Positions 1 through 9,062 of a stretch of DNA of 64,000 nucleotides are shown here, piece after piece (position 1 is the stretch's first letter; each line of letters starts with the position of its first letter). The stretch comes from Candidatus Kapaibacterium sp. (GTDB taxonomy: Bacteria; Bacteroidota; Ignavibacteria; Kapaibacteriales; NICIL-2): NCBI GenBank assembly GCA_026003475.1, contig BPHJ01000001.1, positions 1,053,189-1,117,188 on the forward strand, written 5' to 3'. Under the pieces are notes generated by a model. It searched no databases. It had not been told where the DNA came from and saw only the letters and a program-made list of their open reading frames with translations. Both the position numbers and the translations under genes were made by a program.

Positions 1-58
1 GAACGATGCGTTCGAGGATCGGAGATTGTACAGGCGATTGTGTCGAAACTGTGCTCAT
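1..58 (-). CDS. sufD: SufD N-terminal fragment (partial, cut by window start)
   Basis: An ATG at 58..56 overlaps the sufC stop codon (ATGA arrangement) and opens a frame that stays open to the window edge, reading MSTVSTQSPVQSPILERIV. Only 19 codons are visible, so the product is inferred from position: sufB-sufC-sufD is the usual order of the SUF Fe-S scaffold genes, and SufD forms the SufBC2D complex with the two genes upstream. No domain can be checked here. Confidence 0.6.
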   Translation of the reverse strand, partial: MSTVSTQSPVQSPILERIV

Positions 59-825
59 GCTTCAACCTCGGCCTCGTCCTTGATCCAGTCGTACCCTTTC
101 GCTTCGAGTTCAAGCGCGAGTTCCTTCGTCCCGGACTTGATAATGCGCCCACGGTAGAGCACATGGACAATGTCGGGGACAATGTAGTTGAGCAGTCGTT
201 GGTAGTGAGTAATCACGACAAATGCTCGGTCTGGTGTGCGAAGAGCGTTGACGCCATCGGCAACAATGCGGAGCGCATCAATATCGAGTCCGGAATCGGT
301 TTCATCGAGTATCGCCAAGCGTGGCTCCAGCATCGCAAGCTGGAAGATTTCGTTGCGTTTTTTCTCGCCGCCGGAGAAACCTTCGTTGAGTGACCGCGAA
401 AAGAATGCAGGGTCAATGTTGACCAATGCCGCACGCTCTCGCATCAACTCCATAAATTCCATCGCATCGAGGGGCGACTGGCCGCGATGCTTACGAAGCT
501 CATTGAGCGCCGTTTTCAAGAATGTTGCCGTCGAGACGCCGGGAATCTCGACCGGATACTGGAACGCCAAAAACAAACCTTCCCGCGCCCGATCTTCGGG
601 GGAAAGCTCAAGCAAATTCTTCCCATCGAAAAGGACTTCCCCTTCGGTTACTTGGTAGTCCTCGCGTCCGGCAAGCACTGCGGCAAGGGTGCTTTTGCCA
701 GAACCATTGGGACCCATGATCGCATGAACTTGTCCTGGATAGACCGTCAGATCAACACCGCGGAGAATCTCACGTTCACCAACACGCGCATGAAGGTTTC
801 GAATTTCCAGAATCGGTTGTATCAT
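55..825 (-). CDS. sufC: SufC, Fe-S cluster assembly ATPase
   Basis: ATPase subunit of the cytosolic SufBCD scaffold that builds Fe-S clusters. The protein has Walker A GPNGSGKST, the family signature FSGGEKKR and Walker B LAILDETDSGLD; the 'ETDSGLD' form is typical of SufC rather than of transporters. I chose the ATG at 825 (MIQPILEIRNL), which gives 256 aa, near the family's ~250. A TTG at 861 would add 12 residues and overlap the sufB stop. The gene is 28 bp downstream of sufB and overlaps the start of sufD, so it is very probably one operon. Confidence 0.95.
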   Translation of the reverse strand: MIQPILEIRNLHARVGEREILRGVDLTVYPGQVHAIMGPNGSGKSTLAAVLAGREDYQVTEGEVLFDGKNLLELSPEDRAREGLFLAFQYPVEIPGVSTATFLKTALNELRKHRGQSPLDAMEFMELMRERAALVNIDPAFFSRSLNEGFSGGEKKRNEIFQLAMLEPRLAILDETDSGLDIDALRIVADGVNALRTPDRAFVVITHYQRLLNYIVPDIVHVLYRGRIIKSGTKELALELEAKGYDWIKDEAEVEA

Positions 826-853
826 CGGTACAGAGTACAGAAAGGGTGAAACA

Positions 854-2323
854 TTATCCAACGCTGCCTTCGAGCGAAATGGCTAACAGCTTCTGTGCCT
901 CGACGGCAAATTCCATGGGGAGCTTACTGAGAACTTCGCGTGCATAGCCATTGATGATGAGGGCTACCGCTGTTTCTGTGTCAATCCCCCGTTGATTGCA
1001 GTAGAACAGAATATCCTCTCCAATCTTGGAAGTGGTGGCTTCATGTTCGACGATCGCGGTGGGATTATTGACTTCGATGTATGGGAATGTGTGCGCGCCA
1101 CACTGGTCACCAATGAGCAACGAATCGCACTGTGAAAAGTTCCGCGCATTCTCGGCGCTGGGATTGACGCGAACCAGTCCGCGGTATGAGTTCTGACTGT
1201 AGCCAGCACTGATACCTTTGGAGACTATTCGACTGCGTGTATTACGACCAACGTGGGTCATTTTCGTGCCAGTATCGGCTTGTTGGCGATGGTTCGTCAC
1301 AGCGACCGAGTAGAATTCTCCCACCGAATTATCACCCTTCAAGATGACGCTCGGATATTTCCATGTGATGGCAGAACCTGTTTCGACCTGCGTCCAGGAA
1401 ATTTTCGAATTCTCTCCCAAGCAAATGCCCCGCTTTGTCACAAAGTTGTAGATGCCACCACGTCCTTCTTTATCGCCGGGATACCAGTTTTGCACGGTTG
1501 AGTACTTGATCTCGGCATCCTTGAGGGCAATCAATTCGACGACAGCAGCATGAAGCTGGTTTTCATCTCGCATGGGCGCGGTGCATCCTTCCAAGTAGCT
1601 GACGTAGGCGCCTTCATCTGCGATGATGAGGGTACGCTCAAATTGGCCGGTGTTGCGTGCATTGATACGGAAGTACGTCGAAAGCTCGATCGGACACCGC
1701 ACTCCAGGTGGCACATAGCAGAACGACCCATCGGAGAAAACCGCCGAATTGAGCGCTGCGAAAAAGTTGTCGTTGGGAGGAACCACAGTGCCCAAATATC
1801 GCCGCACTAGATCGGGATATTCCCGAATTGCCTCGCTCATTGAACAAAAAATGATACCGAGCGATTGCAGTTTTTCCCGAAACGTCGTCGCAACGGAAAC
1901 ACTATCGAGCACGGCATCAACAGCGACGCCCGCAAGAATCTCTTGTTCGTGGAGTGGGATGCCGAGTTTTTCGAACGTGCGCCGTAGTTCGGGGTCAACT
2001 TCCTCCAATGAGCGTGGTTGTGCAGCCCGCTTCGGTGCCGCATAGTAGCTGATCGCTTGGTAATCAATGGGTTCATAGCGAACATTTGCCCAGTGGGGCT
2101 CCTTCATATACTGCCATGCACGAAAGGCGTCAAGACGCCACTGAAGCATCCACTCCGGCTCGCCTTTCTTGGCTGAAATGGTTCGAATGATGGATTCATC
2201 CAACCCGGGTGGAACAACCTCCTCCTCGATCTGCGATTCGAAACCGTACTTGTACTGGTAATCCTCGCTGGTAATGTGCTCGAGGATGTCAACATGTTCG
2301 TTGTATTCGTTCACAGCGCGCAC
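854..2323 (-). CDS. sufB: SufB, Fe-S cluster assembly scaffold protein
   Basis: SufB is the scaffold on which SufBC2D assembles Fe-S clusters. The 489 aa match the family's ~470-490 length. Typical stretches are present: the N-terminal [11 protein letters not shown], the central CSAPMRD-like segment ([19 protein letters not shown]) and NSYRGLVRV near the C-terminal region. The start codon is a GTG at 2323 (a second GTG lies at 2314); no ATG fits the family N-terminus and no Shine-Dalgarno sequence is visible. It is first in the suf run and diverges from pdxJ, with about 120 bp between them. Confidence 0.95.
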   Translation of the reverse strand: MRAVNEYNEHVDILEHITSEDYQYKYGFESQIEEEVVPPGLDESIIRTISAKKGEPEWMLQWRLDAFRAWQYMKEPHWANVRYEPIDYQAISYYAAPKRAAQPRSLEEVDPELRRTFEKLGIPLHEQEILAGVAVDAVLDSVSVATTFREKLQSLGIIFCSMSEAIREYPDLVRRYLGTVVPPNDNFFAALNSAVFSDGSFCYVPPGVRCPIELSTYFRINARNTGQFERTLIIADEGAYVSYLEGCTAPMRDENQLHAAVVELIALKDAEIKYSTVQNWYPGDKEGRGGIYNFVTKRGICLGENSKISWTQVETGSAITWKYPSVILKGDNSVGEFYSVAVTNHRQQADTGTKMTHVGRNTRSRIVSKGISAGYSQNSYRGLVRVNPSAENARNFSQCDSLLIGDQCGAHTFPYIEVNNPTAIVEHEATTSKIGEDILFYCNQRGIDTETAVALIINGYAREVLSKLPMEFAVEAQKLLAISLEGSVG

Positions 2324-2448
2324 ACCAAAAAATCCGACTACTTTGTTCTGGTTTCAGGACGCACAACAGCTCAGTTTTCGTGTATAGTTCCCTTCGGACT
2401 GCAAGGTGCTGGTATTTTCGCACTGGACGTTTTTTCTTGCTGATGCGC

Positions 2449-3183
2449 ATGGCAGAGCTTGCTGTTAACATTGACCACATTGCCACAATCCGCGAAGCGC
2501 GTGGCGGTATCGAGCCGGATCCGATCGCAGGAGCAGTCATTGCAGAACTGGCTGGTGCGGTCGGAATTGTCTGCCACCTCCGTGAGGATCGGCGCCATAT
2601 CAACGATCGCGACGTGCGCCTTCTCCGCGAGGTCGTCAAAACCAAGCTCGACCTTGAGATGGCTGCAACACCAGAGATTATCGAAATCGCGTTCGAGGTA
2701 TTGCCAGATTTGGTAACGATTGTTCCGGAACGTCGAGAAGAACTGACAACCGAAGGTGGTCTGGATGTAGCAGCACGTGTTGAATTCTACACAAACCTTG
2801 TCGAGCGCATACACGATAAGGAAATCGAAGTCAGCTTCTTCATCGAACCGGATACCGACCAAATTGATGCAGCGCTCGAAGCTGGCGCTGATATTGTCGA
2901 GCTCCACACGGGCATCTATGCCAACGCACGAAGTGCAGAGGATGTCCGCACCGAGCTGGAACGCCTGGCAGGCGCGGCTGCCTATGCCCGACAAAACGGG
3001 TTACGCGTCACCGCCGGCCACGGCCTCAACTACATCAATGTTGTCCCCATCGTCGGGATTCCTGACATTGTCGAAGTCAGCATCGGCCATGCGATCATCT
3101 CCCGTGCTGTATTCGTTGGCCTCGATCGAGCAGTACGCGAAATGTGTTCCCTTGTCCGTCATGGCTGTCTGCCTCACAAATAA
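2449..3183 (+). CDS. pdxJ: PdxJ, pyridoxine 5'-phosphate synthase
   Basis: Condenses 3-amino-2-oxopropyl phosphate with 1-deoxy-D-xylulose 5-phosphate to pyridoxine 5'-phosphate in DXP-dependent vitamin B6 synthesis. The sequence shows [15 protein letters not shown] at the N-terminus, [11 protein letters not shown] (catalytic His), LDLEMA (catalytic Glu) and TAGHGLNY (second His). I took the ATG at 2449 (MAELAVNID), giving 244 aa; an ATG two codons earlier at 2443 is equally possible. A TATTTTCG box at 2413-2420 is a weak promoter candidate. It lies two genes upstream of dxs, which makes its co-substrate DXP. Confidence 0.96.
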   Translation: MAELAVNIDHIATIREARGGIEPDPIAGAVIAELAGAVGIVCHLREDRRHINDRDVRLLREVVKTKLDLEMAATPEIIEIAFEVLPDLVTIVPERREELTTEGGLDVAARVEFYTNLVERIHDKEIEVSFFIEPDTDQIDAALEAGADIVELHTGIYANARSAEDVRTELERLAGAAAYARQNGLRVTAGHGLNYINVVPIVGIPDIVEVSIGHAIISRAVFVGLDRAVREMCSLVRHGCLPHK

Positions 3184-3212
3184 CTCATGTTCAAATTTCA
3201 ACCAAAATCGCT

Positions 3213-5099
3213 ATGCGTTTTATTGGTGTGTTGCTTGGTCTGATGAGCTGCGTCGTCATGCTCCGTGCACAGGAAAATCCGCCGGTACGACTTGGCATCC
3301 ATGGTGGACTCAATGCCAACTTTCACAATCCAGCATTTCCTACCCAGCAGCTCTCGACTGCGCCATACTTCAACAACTCCGCAACCAGTCTCACTGGATC
3401 CATCGGCCTTATTGGACACATTCCCATTTCACCAGCGCTGGCACTGGGACTCCGCGCTACCTACACCGCAATGGGCAATACAACGTTGACCGCCTCCAAC
3501 GGTATCGCAGCCGGACTTTCGCCATCACTGCCCTATTTGGAACTAACCCCAACCATTGGCATCAATGACCTGTTGCTGTCGAAGTCCCTCTGGCTGTGGG
3601 GTGGCCTTGAAGTTGGTATTCCCCTATCACCGACGTATTCCCAGGATTCGAGCGGAACCACGCTTGTTACCAATGCAACCCTTCCCGATGCTCAGACGCG
3701 CATTGCGCTTGCTATTGGTGCAGCCTACGATCTTCCACTTAGCGATCGCTGGACACTCCAGCCAGAACTTAGCCTTCGCTTCCCGTTCTCGAAAGTCTCC
3801 TCGAGTGTTGCATTCGATTCGTGGACTATCCCGCAAGTGCGGCTTGGCGTAAACATTTTCTACAACCTCAGCTCTGCAAAACAGGATTCAACTGTGCCAC
3901 CAACTGAACCATATGTGCGCGGACGGATTGCACGTGTTGTCAGCATTACTCCCGATGGCGACACGACAGATGTTCGCTCACTCACCCTGGAAGATGTTCG
4001 CTACACAGAGTACTTCCCGGTGGTGCCCTACGTGTTCTTTCCTGCCAATTCGAGCAATCCAGAGCCAACGTATGCGCCGATCGAGGCACGCGAAACCGGC
4101 GACGAATCTGCCGTGGATACCCTCAAGGATGCTCTCTCCATCAATGACCAGGTGCTCACGCTCCTCTGCCGACGGATGAAGCAGTATCCAACAGCCACAC
4201 TGACAATCATCGGCACAAACGATGGGCGCAGTGAGCTTCGGAATCGCACACTATCGCTCCAACGGGCACAGACGATTCGTTCATTCCTCGTCGGCTGTGG
4301 GATAGACTCCACTCGAATCAAGGTTGAAGCACACGATTTGCCCGAAAAACCATCCGCACCGAACGACCCCGATGGTATTGCCGAAAATCGTCGGGTCGAG
4401 TTTCGTGCGTCCACCCCAGAAGTGCTCGAGCCCTTTCAGTCGCGCGTAGGAATCGAACGCCTTGCCAACCCGGATGCGCTCATCTTCTTGCCGGAGGTTT
4501 CAACATCCGACCCGTTCAAGGAGTGGGAGCTGACCTTAACCCAGGCTGGACGCACCCTCCGGACTATCCGCGGGGAAGGCTCCCCACGACCTGTGACCTG
4601 GACAATTCAGCCCAGCGAACTTTCATCCCAGCAAGTACCCATTGACTACACCTACCGCGTTGAGTCTGTGCTCGGGAAAGTATCCGAAAGCAGCGGCTCG
4701 ATTGCTGTGGACTACATCAGCAGCACCCGCAAACTCCGCGAACAGAGCGGCAATAAGACAATCGAAAAATTCAGCCTGATCCTCTTTGACTTCGATAGCG
4801 ATGTCATCACGCCCGACAATCAGCGCATTCTTGATCAGAAGATTGTTCCAGCGATCAAGCCCGGGTCGAACGTGAAGATTTTTGGCTACACCGACCGAAT
4901 CGGCGAAGCACGCTACAACCTGGATCTTTCACGTCGCCGAGCACAAGCGGTGATGAACTATCTCAAATCCAAACGCCCGGACGCGAACTACCAAGCCGCA
5001 GGTTTTGGCGAATCCATCGAACGCTACGACAATAACCGTCCCACAGGCAGACAACTCAGCCGCACGGTGCAGATCATCATCGAGACGCCGAAGCAATAA
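3213..5099 (+). CDS. OmpA-family envelope protein with barrel and two OmpA-like modules
   Basis: Secreted or outer-membrane protein of 628 aa. The start at 3213 gives a clean signal peptide (MRFIGVLLGLMSCVVMLRAQ). Residues ~25-215 resemble an outer-membrane beta-barrel, with alternating hydrophobic strands and LGIHGGLNANF at the start. Two OmpA-like peptidoglycan-binding modules follow. The first (about 330-400) shows SLQRAQTIRSFL and ENRRVEF. The second, at the C-terminus, shows LFDFDSDVITPDN, LSRRRAQAVMNYL and the basic LSRTVQI. A role tethering the outer membrane to peptidoglycan is inferred. It starts 29 bp after pdxJ and could share its transcript. Confidence 0.85.
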   Translation: MRFIGVLLGLMSCVVMLRAQENPPVRLGIHGGLNANFHNPAFPTQQLSTAPYFNNSATSLTGSIGLIGHIPISPALALGLRATYTAMGNTTLTASNGIAAGLSPSLPYLELTPTIGINDLLLSKSLWLWGGLEVGIPLSPTYSQDSSGTTLVTNATLPDAQTRIALAIGAAYDLPLSDRWTLQPELSLRFPFSKVSSSVAFDSWTIPQVRLGVNIFYNLSSAKQDSTVPPTEPYVRGRIARVVSITPDGDTTDVRSLTLEDVRYTEYFPVVPYVFFPANSSNPEPTYAPIEARETGDESAVDTLKDALSINDQVLTLLCRRMKQYPTATLTIIGTNDGRSELRNRTLSLQRAQTIRSFLVGCGIDSTRIKVEAHDLPEKPSAPNDPDGIAENRRVEFRASTPEVLEPFQSRVGIERLANPDALIFLPEVSTSDPFKEWELTLTQAGRTLRTIRGEGSPRPVTWTIQPSELSSQQVPIDYTYRVESVLGKVSESSGSIAVDYISSTRKLREQSGNKTIEKFSLILFDFDSDVITPDNQRILDQKIVPAIKPGSNVKIFGYTDRIGEARYNLDLSRRRAQAVMNYLKSKRPDANYQAAGFGESIERYDNNRPTGRQLSRTVQIIIETPKQ

Positions 5100-5155
5100 T
5101 CGGAACTGCTCAGCACGTTTGAGCGTTTCAACCTTTGAACCATTGCAACAACGGC

Positions 5156-7093
5156 ATGGCGCCAAACATCTATCTCGACCGCATCAACTCGCCGGAAGAT
5201 CTTCGGAAGCTGCCACCATCAGCATTGCGTACGGTTGCATCCGAAGTGCGCGACTACCTCATTGACGTCGTCACACGCGTCGGTGGGCATTTTGGCGCTG
5301 GGCTTGGGGTAGTTGAATTGACCGTAGCGCTCCACTACGTCTTCGACACACCACGCGACCGAATCATCTTCGATACTGGCCACCAAGGTTACCCACACAA
5401 AATTTTGACCGGCAGGCGCGATCAGCTACCCACGATTCGTCAGCTTGGTGGGCTATCGGGTTTCCTCAAACGGACAGAAAGCCCATACGATGTCTTCGGT
5501 GCAGGGCATGCGTCCACCAGCATAAGTGCAGCGCTGGGAATCGCGATTGCACGTGATCTCAAAGGTGAGGATTTCAAGGTCGTCGCTGTCATCGGGGATG
5601 GTGCGATGACAGGCGGCTTAGCCTATGAAGCCATGAACAACTGCGGCGTCCAAAAGCGAAACATTATCGTTGTTCTCAACGACAACAACATGTCCATTGC
5701 CCCGAACGTTTGGGCAATCTCGAACTACTTTACCGAGCTATTCACCACACCGACAGCAATCAAACTCCGTCAGCAATTCAAGCACCTTGCCTCCCAAGCC
5801 GGCCCCATCGGGGATCGAATCCGGTTCCTTGCTGGTCGGCTCGAGGACGGCTTCAAAGCAGTGCTGACACCAGGCATGCTCTTTGAGTCGCTCGGCTTCA
5901 AGTACTTTGGGCCAATCAATGGGCACAACATCGCCCAGCTTGTGCGCATCCTTCGCCATATCAAAGACCTTTCGGGACCGATTCTCCTGCACGTTCGCAC
6001 GCAGAAAGGCAAAGGCTACAAGCCAGCCGAGGAAGACAAACAATTCCTCCACGCTATCGGGAAGGTTGACAAGATCACCGGAAAGTCATTGGCACCGCAG
6101 CCTGCTAAACCCCAGCCACCTACCTACCAGAAAGTCTTCGGCGAAGCGCTTCTCGAGATCATGCGGGAGCATCCACGCGTGGTGGGAATCACTGCTGCTA
6201 TGCCCGATGGAACGGGCTTAGACATCGTGCAGAAGGAGTTTCCCGATCGTGTCTTCGACGTTGGCATCGCCGAAGGACATGCAGTCACCAGTGCTGCTGG
6301 CATGGCAACCGAGGGCATCATTCCCGTCTGTGCGATCTACTCAACGTTCCTGCAGCGTGCGTTCGATATGATTGTGCACGACGTCGCGTTGCAGCATCTT
6401 CACGTCGTTTTTGCGCTCGATCGAGCCGGCATCGTTGGTGCCGATGGCCCAACCCATCACGGTGTCCTTGATCTTGCCTACATGCGCATCGTTCAGGGTG
6501 CGGTAGTCATGGCACCCAAAGACGAACAGGAACTCCGCGATATGCTCTACTCGGCAATCTATGCCTACCGAAACGGACCGGTTTCGCTTCGGTATCCGCG
6601 AGGGAATGCCATTGGTGTGCCGCTCCGCCCAATGCAGCTACTCCCGCTCGGAAAGGGCGAGCTCCTTCGTGATGGAACAGACATCGCGCTCATTGCCGTT
6701 GGACCCCTTGTCTATCGTGCTCTCGACGCTGCAGACATTCTCCTCCAGCGCTACGGCATCAGTGCTGCTGTCGTCAATGCGCGCTTTGTCAAACCACTCG
6801 ACAAGTCGTTACTCTGCTCGGTTGCTCGACAGACGGGCGCTGTGATGACAATCGAGGATGGTCAAATCCAAGGTGGATTCGGTTCAGCAGTCGCTGAATT
6901 GTTCGCCCAAGAGCATTTGGCTGATGTTCGGCTCAAGCTCCACGGAATCGAAGATACGTTCGTCGAGCACGGCACGCCAGAGCAACTGCACGCACTCCTC
7001 AAACTTGATGCAGAGGGCATTGCCAGCGTTGCCGCTGAATGGCTCACAAGCATCCGCGCACACACGCTAATCAACAACATTCACTCGGCCTAA
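5156..7093 (+). CDS. dxs: DXS, 1-deoxy-D-xylulose-5-phosphate synthase
   Basis: Thiamine-diphosphate enzyme that makes DXP from pyruvate and glyceraldehyde 3-phosphate for isoprenoids, thiamine and PLP. The 645 aa show the TPP/Mg motif GDGAMTGG...NDNNMSI, GHASTSISAALG, and the transketolase-like second half with DRAGIVGADGPTHHG. The catalytic Glu is kept in VGIAEGHAVTSAAG, but the usual EQHAVTFAAG has changed at two positions, and GPIDGHD reads GPINGHN. The ATG at 5156 is preferred to a TTG at 5135. No Shine-Dalgarno sequence is seen. Confidence 0.96.
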   Translation: MAPNIYLDRINSPEDLRKLPPSALRTVASEVRDYLIDVVTRVGGHFGAGLGVVELTVALHYVFDTPRDRIIFDTGHQGYPHKILTGRRDQLPTIRQLGGLSGFLKRTESPYDVFGAGHASTSISAALGIAIARDLKGEDFKVVAVIGDGAMTGGLAYEAMNNCGVQKRNIIVVLNDNNMSIAPNVWAISNYFTELFTTPTAIKLRQQFKHLASQAGPIGDRIRFLAGRLEDGFKAVLTPGMLFESLGFKYFGPINGHNIAQLVRILRHIKDLSGPILLHVRTQKGKGYKPAEEDKQFLHAIGKVDKITGKSLAPQPAKPQPPTYQKVFGEALLEIMREHPRVVGITAAMPDGTGLDIVQKEFPDRVFDVGIAEGHAVTSAAGMATEGIIPVCAIYSTFLQRAFDMIVHDVALQHLHVVFALDRAGIVGADGPTHHGVLDLAYMRIVQGAVVMAPKDEQELRDMLYSAIYAYRNGPVSLRYPRGNAIGVPLRPMQLLPLGKGELLRDGTDIALIAVGPLVYRALDAADILLQRYGISAAVVNARFVKPLDKSLLCSVARQTGAVMTIEDGQIQGGFGSAVAELFAQEHLADVRLKLHGIEDTFVEHGTPEQLHALLKLDAEGIASVAAEWLTSIRAHTLINNIHSA

Positions 7094-7118
7094 CCGAAAC
7101 GCAATGCCGGTGGAGCCG

Positions 7119-7126
7119 TATTTTTG
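7119..7126 (+). promoter_or_regulatory. -10 box (TATTTTTG) of tRNA-Lys
   Basis: TATTTTTG matches the Bacteroidota -7 consensus TAnnTTTG. It ends 21 nt before the first base of the tRNA, a plausible leader length. I see no convincing -35 TTG at the usual distance. Confidence 0.5.
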
Positions 7127-7147
7127 CCGCACTTGTTGCGTGTACCC

Positions 7148-7219
7148 GACCCCGTAGCTCAGAGGTAGAGCATCTGACTTTTAATCAGAGGGCCGCAGGT
7201 TCGATCCCTGCCGGGGTCA
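7148..7219 (+). tRNA. tRNA-Lys (anticodon TTT)
   Basis: A full cloverleaf can be drawn by hand. The acceptor stem GACCCCG pairs with CGGGGTC (7212-7218) and the discriminator is A. The D arm is GCTC/GAGC, the anticodon stem TCTGA/TCAGA encloses CTTTTAA with anticodon TTT at 7180-7182, the variable loop has 5 nt, and the T arm is GCAGG-TTCGATC-CCTGC. It is 72 nt long and CCA is not encoded. It stands alone between dxs and an ABC exporter gene. Confidence 0.97.
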
Positions 7220-7235
7220 CGTCTGTTCAACTCCA

Positions 7236-9062
7236 GTGTCACCCACGGCTGCAGCGCGTGTGACCAATCCCAGTGCCACCCCGACCAAAAGTGACTGGCG
7301 AATTCTCCTCCGGTTGATTACCTACGTTCGACCCTACCTGCCCCATCTTATCGGTGCGGTGGCAATCACGCTGGTCGTCTCCGCACTTGGTCCACTGCGT
7401 CCCTGGCTTTTCCGCCATGCCATTGATGCTGCCGTTGCAAGCAACCAATGGAACCAAGTGCTTCTTTTCACCGCCATCATAGCTGCCACACTCATTTTTC
7501 ACGGTGCCCTGCAAGTTGTCCAATCGTACGTGTTGCAATGGATCGGGCAGCAAACTCTCCACGATATGCGGCGCAGCGTCTTCCACCACATACTCCATCT
7601 CCGGTTTCGCACGATTGATACGACTCCCGTCGGACGGCTCGTCACGCGCGCAACCAACGACGTTGAGGCACTCAACGAACTTTTCTCATCCGGAGTGGTG
7701 ATGATTATTTCCGATGTGCTGGTTCTCGTCTGGATTCTGGTGTTCATGCTTGCAACGGATGCCGAACTGACACTCTATGCATTGGTGGTAATTCCGTTGC
7801 TACTGGTTGCAGCCAGTATCTTCCGATCGAAAGTGCGGAAGGTGTACTCTGCCATCCGCGTCCAGGTCGCTCGCATGAATGCATTCCTCAACGAATTTAT
7901 CCAAGGGATCAGCACAATCCATCTGTTCAACATCCATCGCCAACAAGCCGACCGCTTCGACGCCATCAATCGCGAGCATACTCGACTGCAACTTCGAACG
8001 GTGACGTACTACGCATCGTTTTTCCCGGTGGTCGAGTTCTTGTCGGTGTTGGCACTCTGCTTGGTTCTCTATGCCGCATTTGGACGGACCGTCGGTGGGA
8101 GCATGAGTATCGGTACTGTGGTCTCGTTCCTGATGTATGGCGAAATGTTTTTTCGTCCTGTTCGAGATTTGACAGAAAAGTACAACGTGCTCCAAACGGC
8201 AACAACTGCATCCGAGCGCATCTTCGCGTTACTCGATGAACCGACTGCTGACCAACAGAGCGACGATGAATCGGTCCTGCCAGCCCAACCAATACGAGAT
8301 CGAATCGCCTTCGAGCGTGTCGGGTTCAGTTATGATGACAAGACAACGGTTCTGGATAACATTTCGTTCGAGATTCCTGCCGGTGCATTCGTTGCCATTG
8401 TTGGCGCGACGGGCTCTGGGAAAAGCACTATTGCCAATCTACTGCTCAAATTCTATGAACCCCAACAGGGCCGTATCACCATTGATGGGACCGAGCTTGC
8501 CCGCATCGAAACGATCTCACATCGCCAGCGGTGCGCGATTGTGTTGCAGGAAGCTTTTCTCTTCTCGCGCTCGGCGGAGGAGAATATCCAGCTCGGCCGT
8601 AGCCTTTCCATCGAGCACTTATGGGATCGGCTCCGACAGACACACCCGTTGCTTGTCGAGCGACTCCGTCGTGAGAGCACTTTTCACGAACGCGGCGGAT
8701 CACTCTCCGGTGGCGAACGCCAGATTCTGGCGCTCCTTCGCGCTTTGGCAGGCAATCCAGAACTTCTCATCCTCGACGAAGCAACTGCACATGTGGATTC
8801 CGAGACAGAACGGACTGTGATGGACATCATCGAGGAAATTCGCGGTACCATGACGATTGTTTCCATCGCTCACCGACTGGCGACAATACGGTCTGCTGAT
8901 ACTATTGTAGTGCTCCACCAAGGCAAAATCGTCGAACAAGGCACTCACCAGGAATTGTTGGCACGCGATGGCTACTACGCCACGCTCTACAAGCTGCAGC
9001 AGTTCGATCGGTACACTACCGTTGATGGCTCTGCTCCCACGATCGAGACTCAAAGGGTATGA
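7236..9062 (+). CDS. ABC exporter, fused membrane and ATPase domains (MsbA-like)
   Basis: A 608-aa half-transporter. An N-terminal six-helix membrane domain (~25-320, e.g. LPHLIGAVAITLVVSALG) is followed by a nucleotide-binding domain with Walker A GATGSGKST (near 390), signature LSGGERQ (near 490) and Walker B LLILDEATAHVD. It probably works as a homodimeric lipid or drug exporter; the substrate cannot be read from sequence. The start is a GTG at 7236, with another GTG at 7260 possible. Its stop overlaps the start of the holB-like gene (ATGA), implying coupled translation. Confidence 0.9.
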   Translation: MSPTAAARVTNPSATPTKSDWRILLRLITYVRPYLPHLIGAVAITLVVSALGPLRPWLFRHAIDAAVASNQWNQVLLFTAIIAATLIFHGALQVVQSYVLQWIGQQTLHDMRRSVFHHILHLRFRTIDTTPVGRLVTRATNDVEALNELFSSGVVMIISDVLVLVWILVFMLATDAELTLYALVVIPLLLVAASIFRSKVRKVYSAIRVQVARMNAFLNEFIQGISTIHLFNIHRQQADRFDAINREHTRLQLRTVTYYASFFPVVEFLSVLALCLVLYAAFGRTVGGSMSIGTVVSFLMYGEMFFRPVRDLTEKYNVLQTATTASERIFALLDEPTADQQSDDESVLPAQPIRDRIAFERVGFSYDDKTTVLDNISFEIPAGAFVAIVGATGSGKSTIANLLLKFYEPQQGRITIDGTELARIETISHRQRCAIVLQEAFLFSRSAEENIQLGRSLSIEHLWDRLRQTHPLLVERLRRESTFHERGGSLSGGERQILALLRALAGNPELLILDEATAHVDSETERTVMDIIEEIRGTMTIVSIAHRLATIRSADTIVVLHQGKIVEQGTHQELLARDGYYATLYKLQQFDRYTTVDGSAPTIETQRV

